From Pseudomonadota bacterium (lineage in GTDB: Bacteria; Pseudomonadota; Gammaproteobacteria; Xanthomonadales; Xanthomonadaceae), in assembly GCA_023438325.1 (NCBI GenBank), contig JAEXRB010000019.1, positions 1 through 16,003 on the forward strand: a DNA stretch of 16,003 bases, read 5' to 3'. Below, in pieces: positions 1 through 7,489 of this stretch. The position numbers and the translations under genes were made by a program. The notes under the pieces were generated by a model. It was given only the letters and a program-made list of their open reading frames with translations. It made no database searches and had not been told where the DNA came from. How positions within the stretch are numbered: the stretch's first letter is position 1; every line of letters starts with the position of its first letter.

Positions 1-1298
1 GTCATCAGCATCACGCAGGCCAAGAGTGCGAACAGCGCCAGCGAACCCATCAGCAACGCGTAATCCTCCGACTGCAACAGCCCGTAGAGCAGCCCGTACA
101 GGCCGGCCACCAAGGCGCCGAACAGCCCGCCCCGACGCCGGCTTCCCAGTACCGCGCTCATGTAGAAACCGATCAGGCCCACACACGCCGCTGCCGCCAG
201 GGCATACGCCGGGCCGAAGCCGATGTGTTCGGACAGGGACAACAGCAACAGGAAGAACATCGCCAGCGCGATGCCGGTGAGGCCGTATTGCAGTGGATGC
301 ACGTCCACGCCACGCAAGGCTTCGAGGAAGAACACCGCACCGAACACCAGCACCAGCAACAACAAGGCGTATTTGATGGCGCGATCGGTTTTCAGATAGC
401 GATCCACCGGATCCACCAGACGCACCCCGAAACCCGCATCGTCCACCGCCGGGCAGTGGCTTCCATCCACTTCGCAGCGCGCCAGCGCTTGCAGCGATTG
501 GCTGGAAAGACGCGATACCGTCCAATCAGCGGAAAAGCCACCCGATGCGATGGCCGGCTCATCCGGCAGGCGCCGCCCCTGAAAACTCGGATGCGGCCAA
601 TCCGCCTGAACCGACACCCGCGCTTCACCCGCCAGAGGCGACCAGTGCACCGACTGCGTGCCCTGAAGTTGCGCATCGATCCGCACCTCCATGTGTCGAC
701 CGGATTGCCAACCGGAAATCTCCAGCGGTGCATGCACACCTTCGGTAATGAACCCGACCCGCGATCCGGGCTCAACCCGCAATTCATTGCCATCGACCAT
801 CACGCTCAAACGCTGAATACCGCGCGCATCGCCCACGCCCATCACCAATGCCGCGCCGAGCCAGCGGTGGGCGATCAGATCGCCCTCGATCGGTGGCGGC
901 GCAGGCATCGCGAAACGCGCCTTCACGGCCAACTGATCGGTGTAGATCAGCGCGCCAAACAGCCCGCGGCGACGCTCACGCGCACTCAGGACGTTGTCCA
1001 TTTCCAGCACATCCGGCGCAATCAAGTGCTGGCGCCGCCGCCGGATTTCCTCGTGAAACACTTCCGCCGCCGCATCACCGTCATGCATCGAGCGCGTGCG
1101 CTGCACGGTTTCCTCCGATTCAATCAGCAACAGCGGCCCGACGAGATGTTGATCGCGGCTGCTGGAGCGCGCGATATCCGCCGCCGCTTCCAGCCCCCGC
1201 TGCTGCCGCTCCCACACCAGCCCGCGCAACGACAAAATCGGCAGCATCAATGCCACCAGGAGGCCGCCAATCAGGAAAAGCTTCAACCCCGTACGCAT
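1..1298 (-). CDS. creD: CreD-like inner membrane protein (3' end beyond window)
   Basis: The reverse strand is open from an ATG at 1298 to the left edge, giving 432 residues without a stop. The N-terminus is one hydrophobic helix (about residues 5-22, LKLFLIGGLLVALMLPIL). A long soluble domain follows with the CreD-typical segments GVGDARGIQ and WPHPSFQG, and then a multi-helix membrane region beginning near TDRAIKYALLLLVLVFGA and including LSEHIGFG. This order matches Escherichia coli CreD (about 450 aa), so only a short C-terminal piece is missing. CreD belongs to the CreBC regulon and affects cell-envelope integrity and, in some species, beta-lactam response; its biochemical role is unknown. 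A good ribosome site (GGGGAG, complement of 1307-1312) lies 8 bases before the start. creA, creB and creC are not visible in the window. The family call is firm; the function here is inferred. Confidence 0.93.
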   Translation of the reverse strand, partial: MRTGLKLFLIGGLLVALMLPILSLRGLVWERQQRGLEAAADIARSSSRDQHLVGPLLLIESEETVQRTRSMHDGDAAAEVFHEEIRRRRQHLIAPDVLEMDNVLSARERRRGLFGALIYTDQLAVKARFAMPAPPPIEGDLIAHRWLGAALVMGVGDARGIQRLSVMVDGNELRVEPGSRVGFITEGVHAPLEISGWQSGRHMEVRIDAQLQGTQSVHWSPLAGEARVSVQADWPHPSFQGRRLPDEPAIASGGFSADWTVSRLSSQSLQALARCEVDGSHCPAVDDAGFGVRLVDPVDRYLKTDRAIKYALLLLVLVFGAVFFLEALRGVDVHPLQYGLTGIALAMFFLLLLSLSEHIGFGPAYALAAAACVGLIGFYMSAVLGSRRRGGLFGALVAGLYGLLYGLLQSEDYALLMGSLALFALLACVMLM

Positions 1299-1482
1299 TA
1301 CCGCAACTCCCCAACACCATTGATGCCCATATCAGAACCCGACGAATCGCCATGCCGATGACGCCAGCAGACCAATCCGGGGCATATCCGGGCAATTTGC
1401 GGGCAACGCCATTTGCTCCGCGAAGAGGTAGCCGCCACCATTTCCGTGCTACCACACCGTCTCCAGACTGCTCCGGCCTCCG

Positions 1483-3675
1483 ATGAATCACCGCAATGCC
1501 TTGATGGAATCAGTGCGCCAGCACCTGATGGCCAATGACACCGCCAGCGCCATCTCGCTGCTCGAACAAGTGCTCGAACACGCCCCAGACGACGCCCAGG
1601 CGTGGGGCCTGCTCGGCCGTTGCCAACGCATGAACGGCGCACCCGATCGCGCCGAGGCCGCATTGCGCCGCTCGCTCGAACTGATGCCGGCGTTACGCGC
1701 CTCGCAAGTGGAACTGGCCACCTTGTTGCGCACCATCGGCCGCCGTGAAGAAGCCACCGCGCTGCTGGAAGCCGTGCTTGCGGTCGAGCCGCAACACATC
1801 ATCGCGCTCGTGGAACTGGCTGCCATCGACGAACACGACAATCCGCCACGTGCCGCGCAACACCTGTTCACCGCGGCCCGCCTGCGCCCGCAAGATGCCG
1901 ATCTGGTACTGCGTGCCGGCATCGCGCTGCAACGCATCGGGCAACTGGACGTGGCTGCCGAAGCCTTCGCACACGTTGCACGCCTGCAACCAGCACGCCT
2001 CGCGGCTTGGCTCGGGCAAGGTCAATGCCTGCTGTTCATGGGGCAATTGTCGGCAGCCAGCGATGCCTTTGCGCAAGCGTTGAAGATCGACCCGAACCAT
2101 ATCGAAGCCCTGCTCGGCCGTTGCGACGCGCAGCCTCCCACACAAGCAGGCAACGACGAACGCTTGCGCCTGATGCAGCGCATCTGCGCACTGACGCCTT
2201 CACCGCAGCGTCTTACCGATTTGGCCGGCGTGTACAACAACTTCGGTCGCATCGAGGAATGCCATGCCGCACTCGAACAAGCCCTCGCACTCGATCCCGA
2301 CTACGGCCCGGCACGTTGGCAGCGCTTCCAGTTGACGCACACACCAAGCCCGGACACAGCCGCCGATGCCAATGCCTTCATCGCACAATGGCGTGCCGAA
2401 CTTGGATACTTCGAACGACGTGCCGAATCGAAGCAGCGCGACAACGAATCCGAGCCGCGCCTGTCGCGCTGCCCGGCTTACGGCTCGGCATTCCTGCGCC
2501 ACTACCTGCCCGACGCCGATGCCGACCAGCCGCGTTACGGCCGCCTGCTTCGCGCCCTGCTCACACCGGATCATCCCGACGCACCACCGCCACCTTCACG
2601 TGAGCGTCCACGCATCGCCATCGTCAGCGCGCACCTGCACTGGCACACCGTGTCGCGACTGTTCGTGCCCCTGCTGGCTCGGCTGGACAGCGAACGCCTG
2701 GATATCCACCTGATCAGCACGGGCCAGCTCGATCCCGCATGGCAGGCGATGCTGGGAAAAACCTCCATCCAGATCCATTCCACGCCTCGACCGCCACCCG
2801 ACTGGGGAACCTTGTTGCGCAAGCTGCAACCCGATCTGGTGCTGTATCTGGACGTGGGCATGGAGGCCAATACGCAATGGCTTGCCGCGCAGCGCATCGC
2901 GCCGGTACAGGCGGTGATGTGGGGCCACCCCGTCACTACCGGGCTTGCCAGCATCGACCACTACCTCAGCCCGGACGCGATGGAGCCGGCAGACGCACAA
3001 AACCGCTACACCGAGCGCCTCGTGCGCCTGCCCGGCTTCGGCCACGGTTTCATGCCCGACGCCAGCCACGCACGCCACCCGGCAGGGCAATTCAACGACC
3101 ACGTCATCGACCTGCTCTGCACCCAGAGCATCTACAAACTCATGCCCGAGCAGGACATCCTGTTCGCCCGCATTCTCGCTGCCCTGCCCCAAGCGCGCCT
3201 GCACCTTTTCCCGCACTGGCAAGAAAGCGTGCATGAGCGCCTGCGCCAGCGCATGGCAAAAGTGATGCGGGAACACGGCGTGGACCTGCAAGAGCGCATC
3301 GTGATGCACCCGCTGCAAGGCTTCGAGAACTGGCTGGCGCGGGCATCGACCTGTCGCCTGCATCTGGACAGCCTGCACTTTTCCGGTGGCATGACCTCGT
3401 TCGATCTTTCCGCGATTGGCCTTCCGGCCATCACCCTGCCCGGCGACACCATGCGCAGCCGCCAAACCGCCGCCATGATGCAAGCGATGGGGCTTTCCGA
3501 ACTGATTGCCACCGATGCCGACGATTACGTCGCAAAAGCCATTGCCCTGGCGTCCGACCCCGCGCGCTGCCGTGCGCTGGCCACCACCATCCGCGAACGC
3601 AGCGCCTGCCTGTGGGATCCCGATGGCGTGGCCGACGCACTAAACCGCTACCTGCTCGCCCCCAACGCCGCCTGA
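1483..3675 (+). CDS. TPR-containing GT41 glycosyltransferase (O-GlcNAc transferase/SPINDLY-like)
   Basis: 730 residues with no signal peptide. Roughly residues 1-300 form degenerate TPR repeats; clear units include AWGLLGRCQRMNGAPDRAEA and the unit containing FGRIEECHAALEQALALDPD. From about residue 377 a GT41 C-terminal region follows: a first Rossmann half with RIAIVSAHLHWHTVSRLF (His-rich, where OGT has its catalytic-region His), VQAVMWGHPVTTGLASIDHY near 475, IYKLMPEQ near 550 (the Lys aligns with the UDP-binding Lys of OGT), and a donor-site segment LDSLHFSGGMTSFDLSAIGL near 628 followed by LPGDTMRSRQTAAMM. The predicted role is transfer of a sugar from a nucleotide donor to a protein; donor and target cannot be read from the sequence. 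It is not part of a visible glycan or flagellar cluster. The start at 1483 has no clear Shine-Dalgarno, and ATG 1504 is an in-frame alternative. Confidence 0.85.
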   Translation: MNHRNALMESVRQHLMANDTASAISLLEQVLEHAPDDAQAWGLLGRCQRMNGAPDRAEAALRRSLELMPALRASQVELATLLRTIGRREEATALLEAVLAVEPQHIIALVELAAIDEHDNPPRAAQHLFTAARLRPQDADLVLRAGIALQRIGQLDVAAEAFAHVARLQPARLAAWLGQGQCLLFMGQLSAASDAFAQALKIDPNHIEALLGRCDAQPPTQAGNDERLRLMQRICALTPSPQRLTDLAGVYNNFGRIEECHAALEQALALDPDYGPARWQRFQLTHTPSPDTAADANAFIAQWRAELGYFERRAESKQRDNESEPRLSRCPAYGSAFLRHYLPDADADQPRYGRLLRALLTPDHPDAPPPPSRERPRIAIVSAHLHWHTVSRLFVPLLARLDSERLDIHLISTGQLDPAWQAMLGKTSIQIHSTPRPPPDWGTLLRKLQPDLVLYLDVGMEANTQWLAAQRIAPVQAVMWGHPVTTGLASIDHYLSPDAMEPADAQNRYTERLVRLPGFGHGFMPDASHARHPAGQFNDHVIDLLCTQSIYKLMPEQDILFARILAALPQARLHLFPHWQESVHERLRQRMAKVMREHGVDLQERIVMHPLQGFENWLARASTCRLHLDSLHFSGGMTSFDLSAIGLPAITLPGDTMRSRQTAAMMQAMGLSELIATDADDYVAKAIALASDPARCRALATTIRERSACLWDPDGVADALNRYLLAPNAA

Positions 3676-3694
3676 CACCATCGCCGTGGCGGCA

Positions 3695-3723
3695 TGGCAG
3701 TTGCTGCCTTATTGGCCGATAAT
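3695..3723 (+). promoter_or_regulatory. Candidate sigma-70 promoter for ettA
   Basis: TGGCAG (3695-3700) and GATAAT (3718-3723) are separated by 17 bases. The -10 matches the consensus at five of six positions, the -35 at only three. The -10 sits in an imperfect palindrome, TTAT-TGGCCG-ATAA (3709-3722). The site is placed to start transcription near 3730, about 75 bases before the ettA ATG. This is pattern-based only. Confidence 0.35.
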
Positions 3724-3726
3724 ACT

Positions 3727-3768
3727 GGGCTTTCGGCCCGTCCCGACCACGCCCGCCACCCGGCGGGC
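3727..3768 (+). other. Two small hairpins in the ettA leader
   Basis: A 4-bp stem GGGC/GCCC (3727-3730 with 3736-3739) is followed by a 7-bp perfect stem GCCCGCC/GGCGGGC (3751-3757 with 3762-3768, loop ACCC). No T-run follows, so neither is a canonical intrinsic terminator of the upstream gene. If the promoter at 3695-3723 is real, both lie in the ettA 5' untranslated leader. Confidence 0.35.
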
Positions 3769-3804
3769 GGCAAGCGTCGCGCCTTACTTTTCGAGTGTGC
3801 TGCC

Positions 3805-5469
3805 ATGTCCTCGCAATACATCTACACCATGAACCGCGTGTCCAAGGTGGTCCCGCCCAAGCGGCAGATCATCAAGGACATCTCGCTCTCCTTCTTTCCC
3901 GGCGCGAAAATCGGCCTGCTCGGCCTCAACGGCGCGGGCAAATCCACCGTGCTGCGCATCATGGCCGGCGTGGATACCGATTTCGAAGGCGAAGCCCGCC
4001 CGCAGCCCGGCATCAAGGTCGGCTATCTGGAGCAGGAACCGCGCCTGAACCCGGAGCAGACCGTACGTGAAGCGGTCGAGGAAGGCGTGGGCGAAGTGTT
4101 GCAGGCACAGGCCGCGCTGGATGCGGTCTACGCCGCCTATGCCGAAGAAGGCGCGGATTTCGACGCCTTGGCCAAGGAGCAGGAGCGTCTTGAGGCGATC
4201 CTCGCGGCGGGCGATGCCCACACGCTGGAAAACCAGCTCGAAGTGGCTGCCGACGCACTGCGCCTGCCGCCGTGGGATGCGGTCATCGGCAAGCTCTCCG
4301 GCGGCGAGAAGCGTCGCGTGGCGCTGTGCCGCCTCTTGCTGCAAAAGCCCGACATGCTGCTGCTCGACGAACCCACCAACCACCTCGATGCCGAATCGGT
4401 GGAATGGCTGGAACAGTTCCTGGCGCGCTATGCCGGCACCGTGGTGGCCGTCACCCATGACCGCTACTTCCTCGACAACGCCGCCGAGTGGATCCTCGAA
4501 CTCGATCGCGGCCGTGGCATCCCGTGGAAGGGCAATTACACCGAATGGCTGATGCAGAAGGACGAGCGCCTGAAGCAGGAAGAAAATCAGGAGAAGGCCC
4601 GCCAGAAAGCCATTCAGAAGGAGCTGGAATGGGCTCGCCAGAACGCCAAGGGCGGCCGCTCCAAGGGCAAGGCGCGCCTGGCCCGCATCGAAGAGCTGCA
4701 ATCGGTCGATTACCAGAAGCGCAACGAGACCAACGAAATCTTCATCCCGCCCGGCGAACGCCTCGGCAACAAGGTGATCGAGTTCAAGAACGTTTCCAAG
4801 AAGTTCGGCGACCGCCTCCTGATCGAAGACTTGAGTTTCTCGGTGCCGCCGGGCGCCATCGTCGGCATCATCGGCCCGAACGGCGCGGGTAAATCGCCCC
4901 TGTTCCGCATGATCATCGGCCAGGAAAAACCCGACTCGGGCAGCATCGAGATGGGCCCGACCGTGCAACTGGCGTATGTGGATCAGAGCCGCGACAAGCT
5001 GGAAGGCGACCACAACGTCTTTCAGGAAATCTCCGGCGGCTCGGACATCCTCAACATCAACGGCATCGAGATCCAGTCGCGCGCCTACATCGGCCGCTTC
5101 AACTTCAAGGGACAGGATCAACAGAAGATGGTCGGCTCGCTCTCCGGCGGTGAACGCGGCCGCCTGCACCTGGCCAAGACACTGCTGCAGGGCGGCAACG
5201 TGTTGCTGCTCGACGAACCCTCCAACGATCTGGACGTGGAAACCCTGCGCGCACTGGAAGACGCGCTGCTGGAATTCCCCGGCAACGCCTTCGTCATCTC
5301 GCATGACCGCTGGTTCCTAGATCGCATCGCGACCCACATCCTCGCCTTCGAGGGTGATTCGCACGTGGAGTTCTTCCAGGGCAACTACCGCGAATACGAG
5401 GAAGACAAAAAGCGCCGCCTCGGTGGCGATGCCGCGCCCAAACGCCTGCGCTTCAAGGCGCTCAAGTGA
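3805..5469 (+). CDS. ettA: EttA, energy-dependent translational throttle ABC-F ATPase
   Basis: 554 residues, essentially the length of E. coli EttA (555). ABC1 carries Walker A GLNGAGKST (residues 40-48), signature LSGGEKRR and Walker B LLLDEPTNHLD (catalytic E189). The charged linker (about 243-320) holds the GRSKGKARLARIEEL segment typical of EttA, and ABC2 has LSGGERGR and LLLDEPSNDLD (E471). EttA binds the ribosomal E site and gates entry into elongation according to ATP/ADP. The start at 3805 is chosen because the protein then begins MSSQYIYTMNRVSKVVPPKR, aligning with the EttA N-terminus; an in-frame ATG at 3694 would add 37 unrelated residues and lies in the promoter region. ABC2 Walker A reads GPNGAGKSP (357-365), with Pro replacing the near-invariant Thr (codon CCC at 4897-4899). 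Ser473 replaces the usual Thr of DEPTNDLD. The first ATP site is fully standard. Confidence 0.95.
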   Translation: MSSQYIYTMNRVSKVVPPKRQIIKDISLSFFPGAKIGLLGLNGAGKSTVLRIMAGVDTDFEGEARPQPGIKVGYLEQEPRLNPEQTVREAVEEGVGEVLQAQAALDAVYAAYAEEGADFDALAKEQERLEAILAAGDAHTLENQLEVAADALRLPPWDAVIGKLSGGEKRRVALCRLLLQKPDMLLLDEPTNHLDAESVEWLEQFLARYAGTVVAVTHDRYFLDNAAEWILELDRGRGIPWKGNYTEWLMQKDERLKQEENQEKARQKAIQKELEWARQNAKGGRSKGKARLARIEELQSVDYQKRNETNEIFIPPGERLGNKVIEFKNVSKKFGDRLLIEDLSFSVPPGAIVGIIGPNGAGKSPLFRMIIGQEKPDSGSIEMGPTVQLAYVDQSRDKLEGDHNVFQEISGGSDILNINGIEIQSRAYIGRFNFKGQDQQKMVGSLSGGERGRLHLAKTLLQGGNVLLLDEPSNDLDVETLRALEDALLEFPGNAFVISHDRWFLDRIATHILAFEGDSHVEFFQGNYREYEEDKKRRLGGDAAPKRLRFKALK

Positions 5470-5473
5470 CCTT

Positions 5474-5500
5474 CAGACGCCCACGCCAAGTGGGCGTCTG
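5474..5500 (+). terminator. Strong hairpin between ettA and pyrF
   Basis: A perfect 11-bp inverted repeat, CAGACGCCCAC (5474-5484) and GTGGGCGTCTG (5490-5500), with a 5-base loop, starts 4 bases after the ettA stop. No T-tract follows (next bases CATATG). It could be a U-less or Rho-assisted terminator, or an mRNA 3'-end stabiliser/processing hairpin that separates ettA from pyrF expression. Confidence 0.5.
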
Positions 5501-5523
5501 CATATGAACCCGAGGAATCGGCC

Positions 5524-6336
5524 ATGAGCTTCATCCACGCCCTGCAACAGCGCTGGCACCAGGCTGGCTCGCTGGTCTGCATCGGCCTTGACCCGGATCC
5601 GGCGAAGTTCCCGCAAAAGTTCTCGCAAGATCCGGATGCGATCTTCACTTTCTGCCGCGACATCGCCGATGCCACTGCCGAATACGCCTGTGCCTTCAAG
5701 CCGCAGATCGCCTACTTCGCCGCGCATGCCGCCGAAGAAGCACTGCAACGCCTGATTGCCCACATCAACGCCAAGCATCCGGGCATTCCGGTGATTCTGG
5801 ATGCCAAGCGCGGCGACATCGGCAGCACCGCGCAGCAATACGTCACCGAAGCCTTTGAGCGCTATGCCGCCGACGCGGTGACGGTGAATCCGTACATGGG
5901 TCGCGATTCGGCCCAGCCCTTCCTGGATCGCTGCGACAAGGGCGTGATCCTGCTGTGCCGCACCTCCAACCCCGGCGCCGGCGACTTGCAGGATCTGGAT
6001 GTAGGCGGCCGCCCGCTGTATCAGCACGTGGCCGAGACAATCGCCACGCAATGGAATGGCAATGGCAACTGCGCCCTCGTCACCGGTGCCACCTGGCCGC
6101 AACAATTGCGCGAAATCCGCGCCATCACCGGCGACCTGCCCTTTCTCGTTCCCGGTATCGGGGCACAAGGCGGCGATGTTCAAGCCGTGGTGGAAAACGC
6201 AAAAACCCGCGATGGCAGCGGCCTTCTGATCAGTTCATCGCGCGCCATCCTCTACGCCTCGCGCGGCGACGATTACGCCGAAGCCGCCGCCACCGCCGCC
6301 CGCGCCCTGCGCGACAGCATCAACCGCTTCCGCTGA
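5524..6336 (+). CDS. pyrF: Orotidine 5'-phosphate decarboxylase, type 2
   Basis: 270 residues. This enzyme converts OMP to UMP in the last step of de novo pyrimidine synthesis, in the cytosol. The N-terminal strand has CIGLDPDP, and the catalytic motif DAKRGDIG is at residues 93-100, with K95 the proton donor and D93/D98 the acidic partners. TVNPYMGRDS follows, and the phosphate-binding end is LVPGIGAQGGD and LISSSRAILYAS. The length and the GLDPDP start fit the longer type 2 PyrF group rather than the ~240-aa E. coli type. A clear ribosome site GAGGA (5512-5516) precedes the ATG. The gene follows the ettA hairpin and is 60 bases ahead of efpL, so it may share a transcript with efpL. Confidence 0.96.
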   Translation: MSFIHALQQRWHQAGSLVCIGLDPDPAKFPQKFSQDPDAIFTFCRDIADATAEYACAFKPQIAYFAAHAAEEALQRLIAHINAKHPGIPVILDAKRGDIGSTAQQYVTEAFERYAADAVTVNPYMGRDSAQPFLDRCDKGVILLCRTSNPGAGDLQDLDVGGRPLYQHVAETIATQWNGNGNCALVTGATWPQQLREIRAITGDLPFLVPGIGAQGGDVQAVVENAKTRDGSGLLISSSRAILYASRGDDYAEAAATAARALRDSINRFR

Positions 6337-6396
6337 CGCGGCGCAGCAAGCGGTGAAATAATTCCTCCGTTCAACCTCATCATCAGGTCTATCCGC

Positions 6397-6960
6397 ATGA
6401 AGGCTTCCGAAGTCAAGAAAGGCAATGTCGTCGAACACAATGGCACCGTCTATCAAGTGCGCGACATCGAACGCAGCTCTCCCACCGCACGCGGTGGCAA
6501 CGTCACCTTCCGATTCACGCTCTACAGCGTGCCCGGCGCCACCAAGTACGACCTGAGCCTGCGCGCCGATGACGATCTGAAGGAAGTGGAACTCACCCGC
6601 CGCAGCGCGGCCTATTCCTACATGGATGGCGATGCCTACGTGTTCATGGATGACGAGGACTACACCCAATACGTCATCGGCCCGGAATTGGTGGGCGACA
6701 ACGCCGGCTACATCAGCGACGGCCTGAAGGATTGCTACGTGCAGCTGATCGATGATGCGCCCGTGGGCCTGCAAGTGCCGCAGAGCGTGGCGCTGGAAGT
6801 GGTGGACACACCGCCGGAGCTCAAGGGCGGCACCGCCACCAAGCGCCCCAAGCCGGCCAAGCTTTCCACCGGCCTGGAAATCCAGGTGCCCGAATACATC
6901 GCCAATGGCGAGATGATCTGGGTCAACACCACCACAGGCGAGTTTGCCGGACGTGTCTGA
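6397..6960 (+). CDS. efpL: Elongation factor P-like protein EfpL (YeiP)
   Basis: 187 residues in the three-domain EF-P fold: an N-terminal KOW-like domain, a central OB domain with SYMDGDAYVFMDDEDYTQY, and a C-terminal OB domain ending LSTGLEIQVPEYIANGEMI. The loop that enters the peptidyl-transferase centre reads SPTARGG, with Arg32 at the tip, where canonical EF-P has a modified Lys (PGKG type) or Arg. SPTARG is the hallmark of the YeiP/EfpL paralogue, which in E. coli relieves stalling at proline-containing motifs without tip modification. The Shine-Dalgarno is weak (AGG, 6385-6387). The gene lies 60 bases after pyrF and its last 8 bases overlap the next gene. The housekeeping EF-P itself is not in this window. 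Confidence 0.93.
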   Translation: MKASEVKKGNVVEHNGTVYQVRDIERSSPTARGGNVTFRFTLYSVPGATKYDLSLRADDDLKEVELTRRSAAYSYMDGDAYVFMDDEDYTQYVIGPELVGDNAGYISDGLKDCYVQLIDDAPVGLQVPQSVALEVVDTPPELKGGTATKRPKPAKLSTGLEIQVPEYIANGEMIWVNTTTGEFAGRV

Positions 6961-7405
6961 GACGCTGAAAATCCGTCCCGCCGGGCAGGATGACATTCCC
7001 GTCCTGCTCGGCTTGATCGAAGCGCTCTACCATCACGAGCAAATCGCCTTCGATGCCGAATGCCTCGCCGAATTGCTGGGCACACTGATTTCACGCCCTG
7101 ATCAAGGCGAAATCCTGCTGCTGATCGAAGGCGATCAATACGCCGGCTATCTGGTGCTGACCTGGTGCTTCAGTCTGGAATTTGGCGGACGTTTCGGATT
7201 GCTGGACGAACTCTACGTGGCTCCGCCCTTTCGCGGCGGCGGACGCGCCGCTCAAGCCATCGATGCCGCCATTGCCTCCTGCCGCGGGAAGAACATTCAG
7301 GCACTGAGGCTGGAAGTGACCGAAGGCAATGACCGTGCCGCCAATGTCTACCGCAGGCACGGCTTCCATACAGACCCGCGACGCTTGATGACGCTTCGGC
7401 TCTGA
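6953..7405 (+). CDS. GNAT-family N-acetyltransferase
   Basis: About 150 residues spanning a whole GNAT fold: an N-terminal KIRPAGQDDIPVLLGLIEAL helix region, a central strand LDELYVAP, then the acetyl-CoA pyrophosphate loop FRGGGRAAQAI (the R/Q-x-x-G-x-G/A motif), then LEVTEGNDRAANVYRRHGF, the usual motif B ending. No ATG start exists. GTG at 6953 is preferred because AGGCGAG (6937-6943) is about 9 bases upstream; a TTG at 6944 is in frame but too close to that site. The GTG start overlaps the efpL stop by 8 bases, so translation is probably coupled to efpL. The substrate cannot be told from sequence; small-molecule or protein N-acetylation are both possible. Confidence 0.85.
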   Translation: MSETLKIRPAGQDDIPVLLGLIEALYHHEQIAFDAECLAELLGTLISRPDQGEILLLIEGDQYAGYLVLTWCFSLEFGGRFGLLDELYVAPPFRGGGRAAQAIDAAIASCRGKNIQALRLEVTEGNDRAANVYRRHGFHTDPRRLMTLRL

Positions 7406-7462
7406 TTACCTGATTGCCGTCAGCGAAAACGCGAGCGGCACATTCACCACTTCGGCGAAATT

Positions 7463-7489
7463 CCCCTGATGCTCACGACGCATCAGGGG
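7463..7489 (-). terminator. Hairpin at the convergent GNAT / 3HB-oligomer-hydrolase junction
   Basis: CCCCTGATGC (7463-7472) and GCATCAGGGG (7480-7489) form a perfect 10-bp stem with a 7-base loop. On the minus strand the stem is followed by AATTTC, a poor U-tract, so it may end the minus-strand hydrolase transcript weakly. The hydrolase stop codon (complement of 7483-7485) lies within the stem. Confidence 0.45.

Noticed and set aside
225..1361. 378-aa plus-strand open frame at the left edge
   Set aside because: It is a shadow of creD on the minus strand; the composition is Gln/His/Arg-rich and no ribosome site or family match is seen.
3695..3710. Sigma-54 type promoter before ettA (TGGCAG...TTGC/TGCC)
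   Set aside because: The GG-to-GC spacing is two bases short of the required distance.
3694..3804. N-terminal extension of EttA from ATG 3694
   Set aside because: The 37 extra residues do not match EttA, and the DNA there holds a promoter-like site and hairpins.
3784..5304. 506-aa open frame antisense to ettA
   Set aside because: It is a mirror of a highly conserved ATPase gene in GC-rich DNA where stop codons are rare on the opposite strand. The product is low-complexity and resembles no family.
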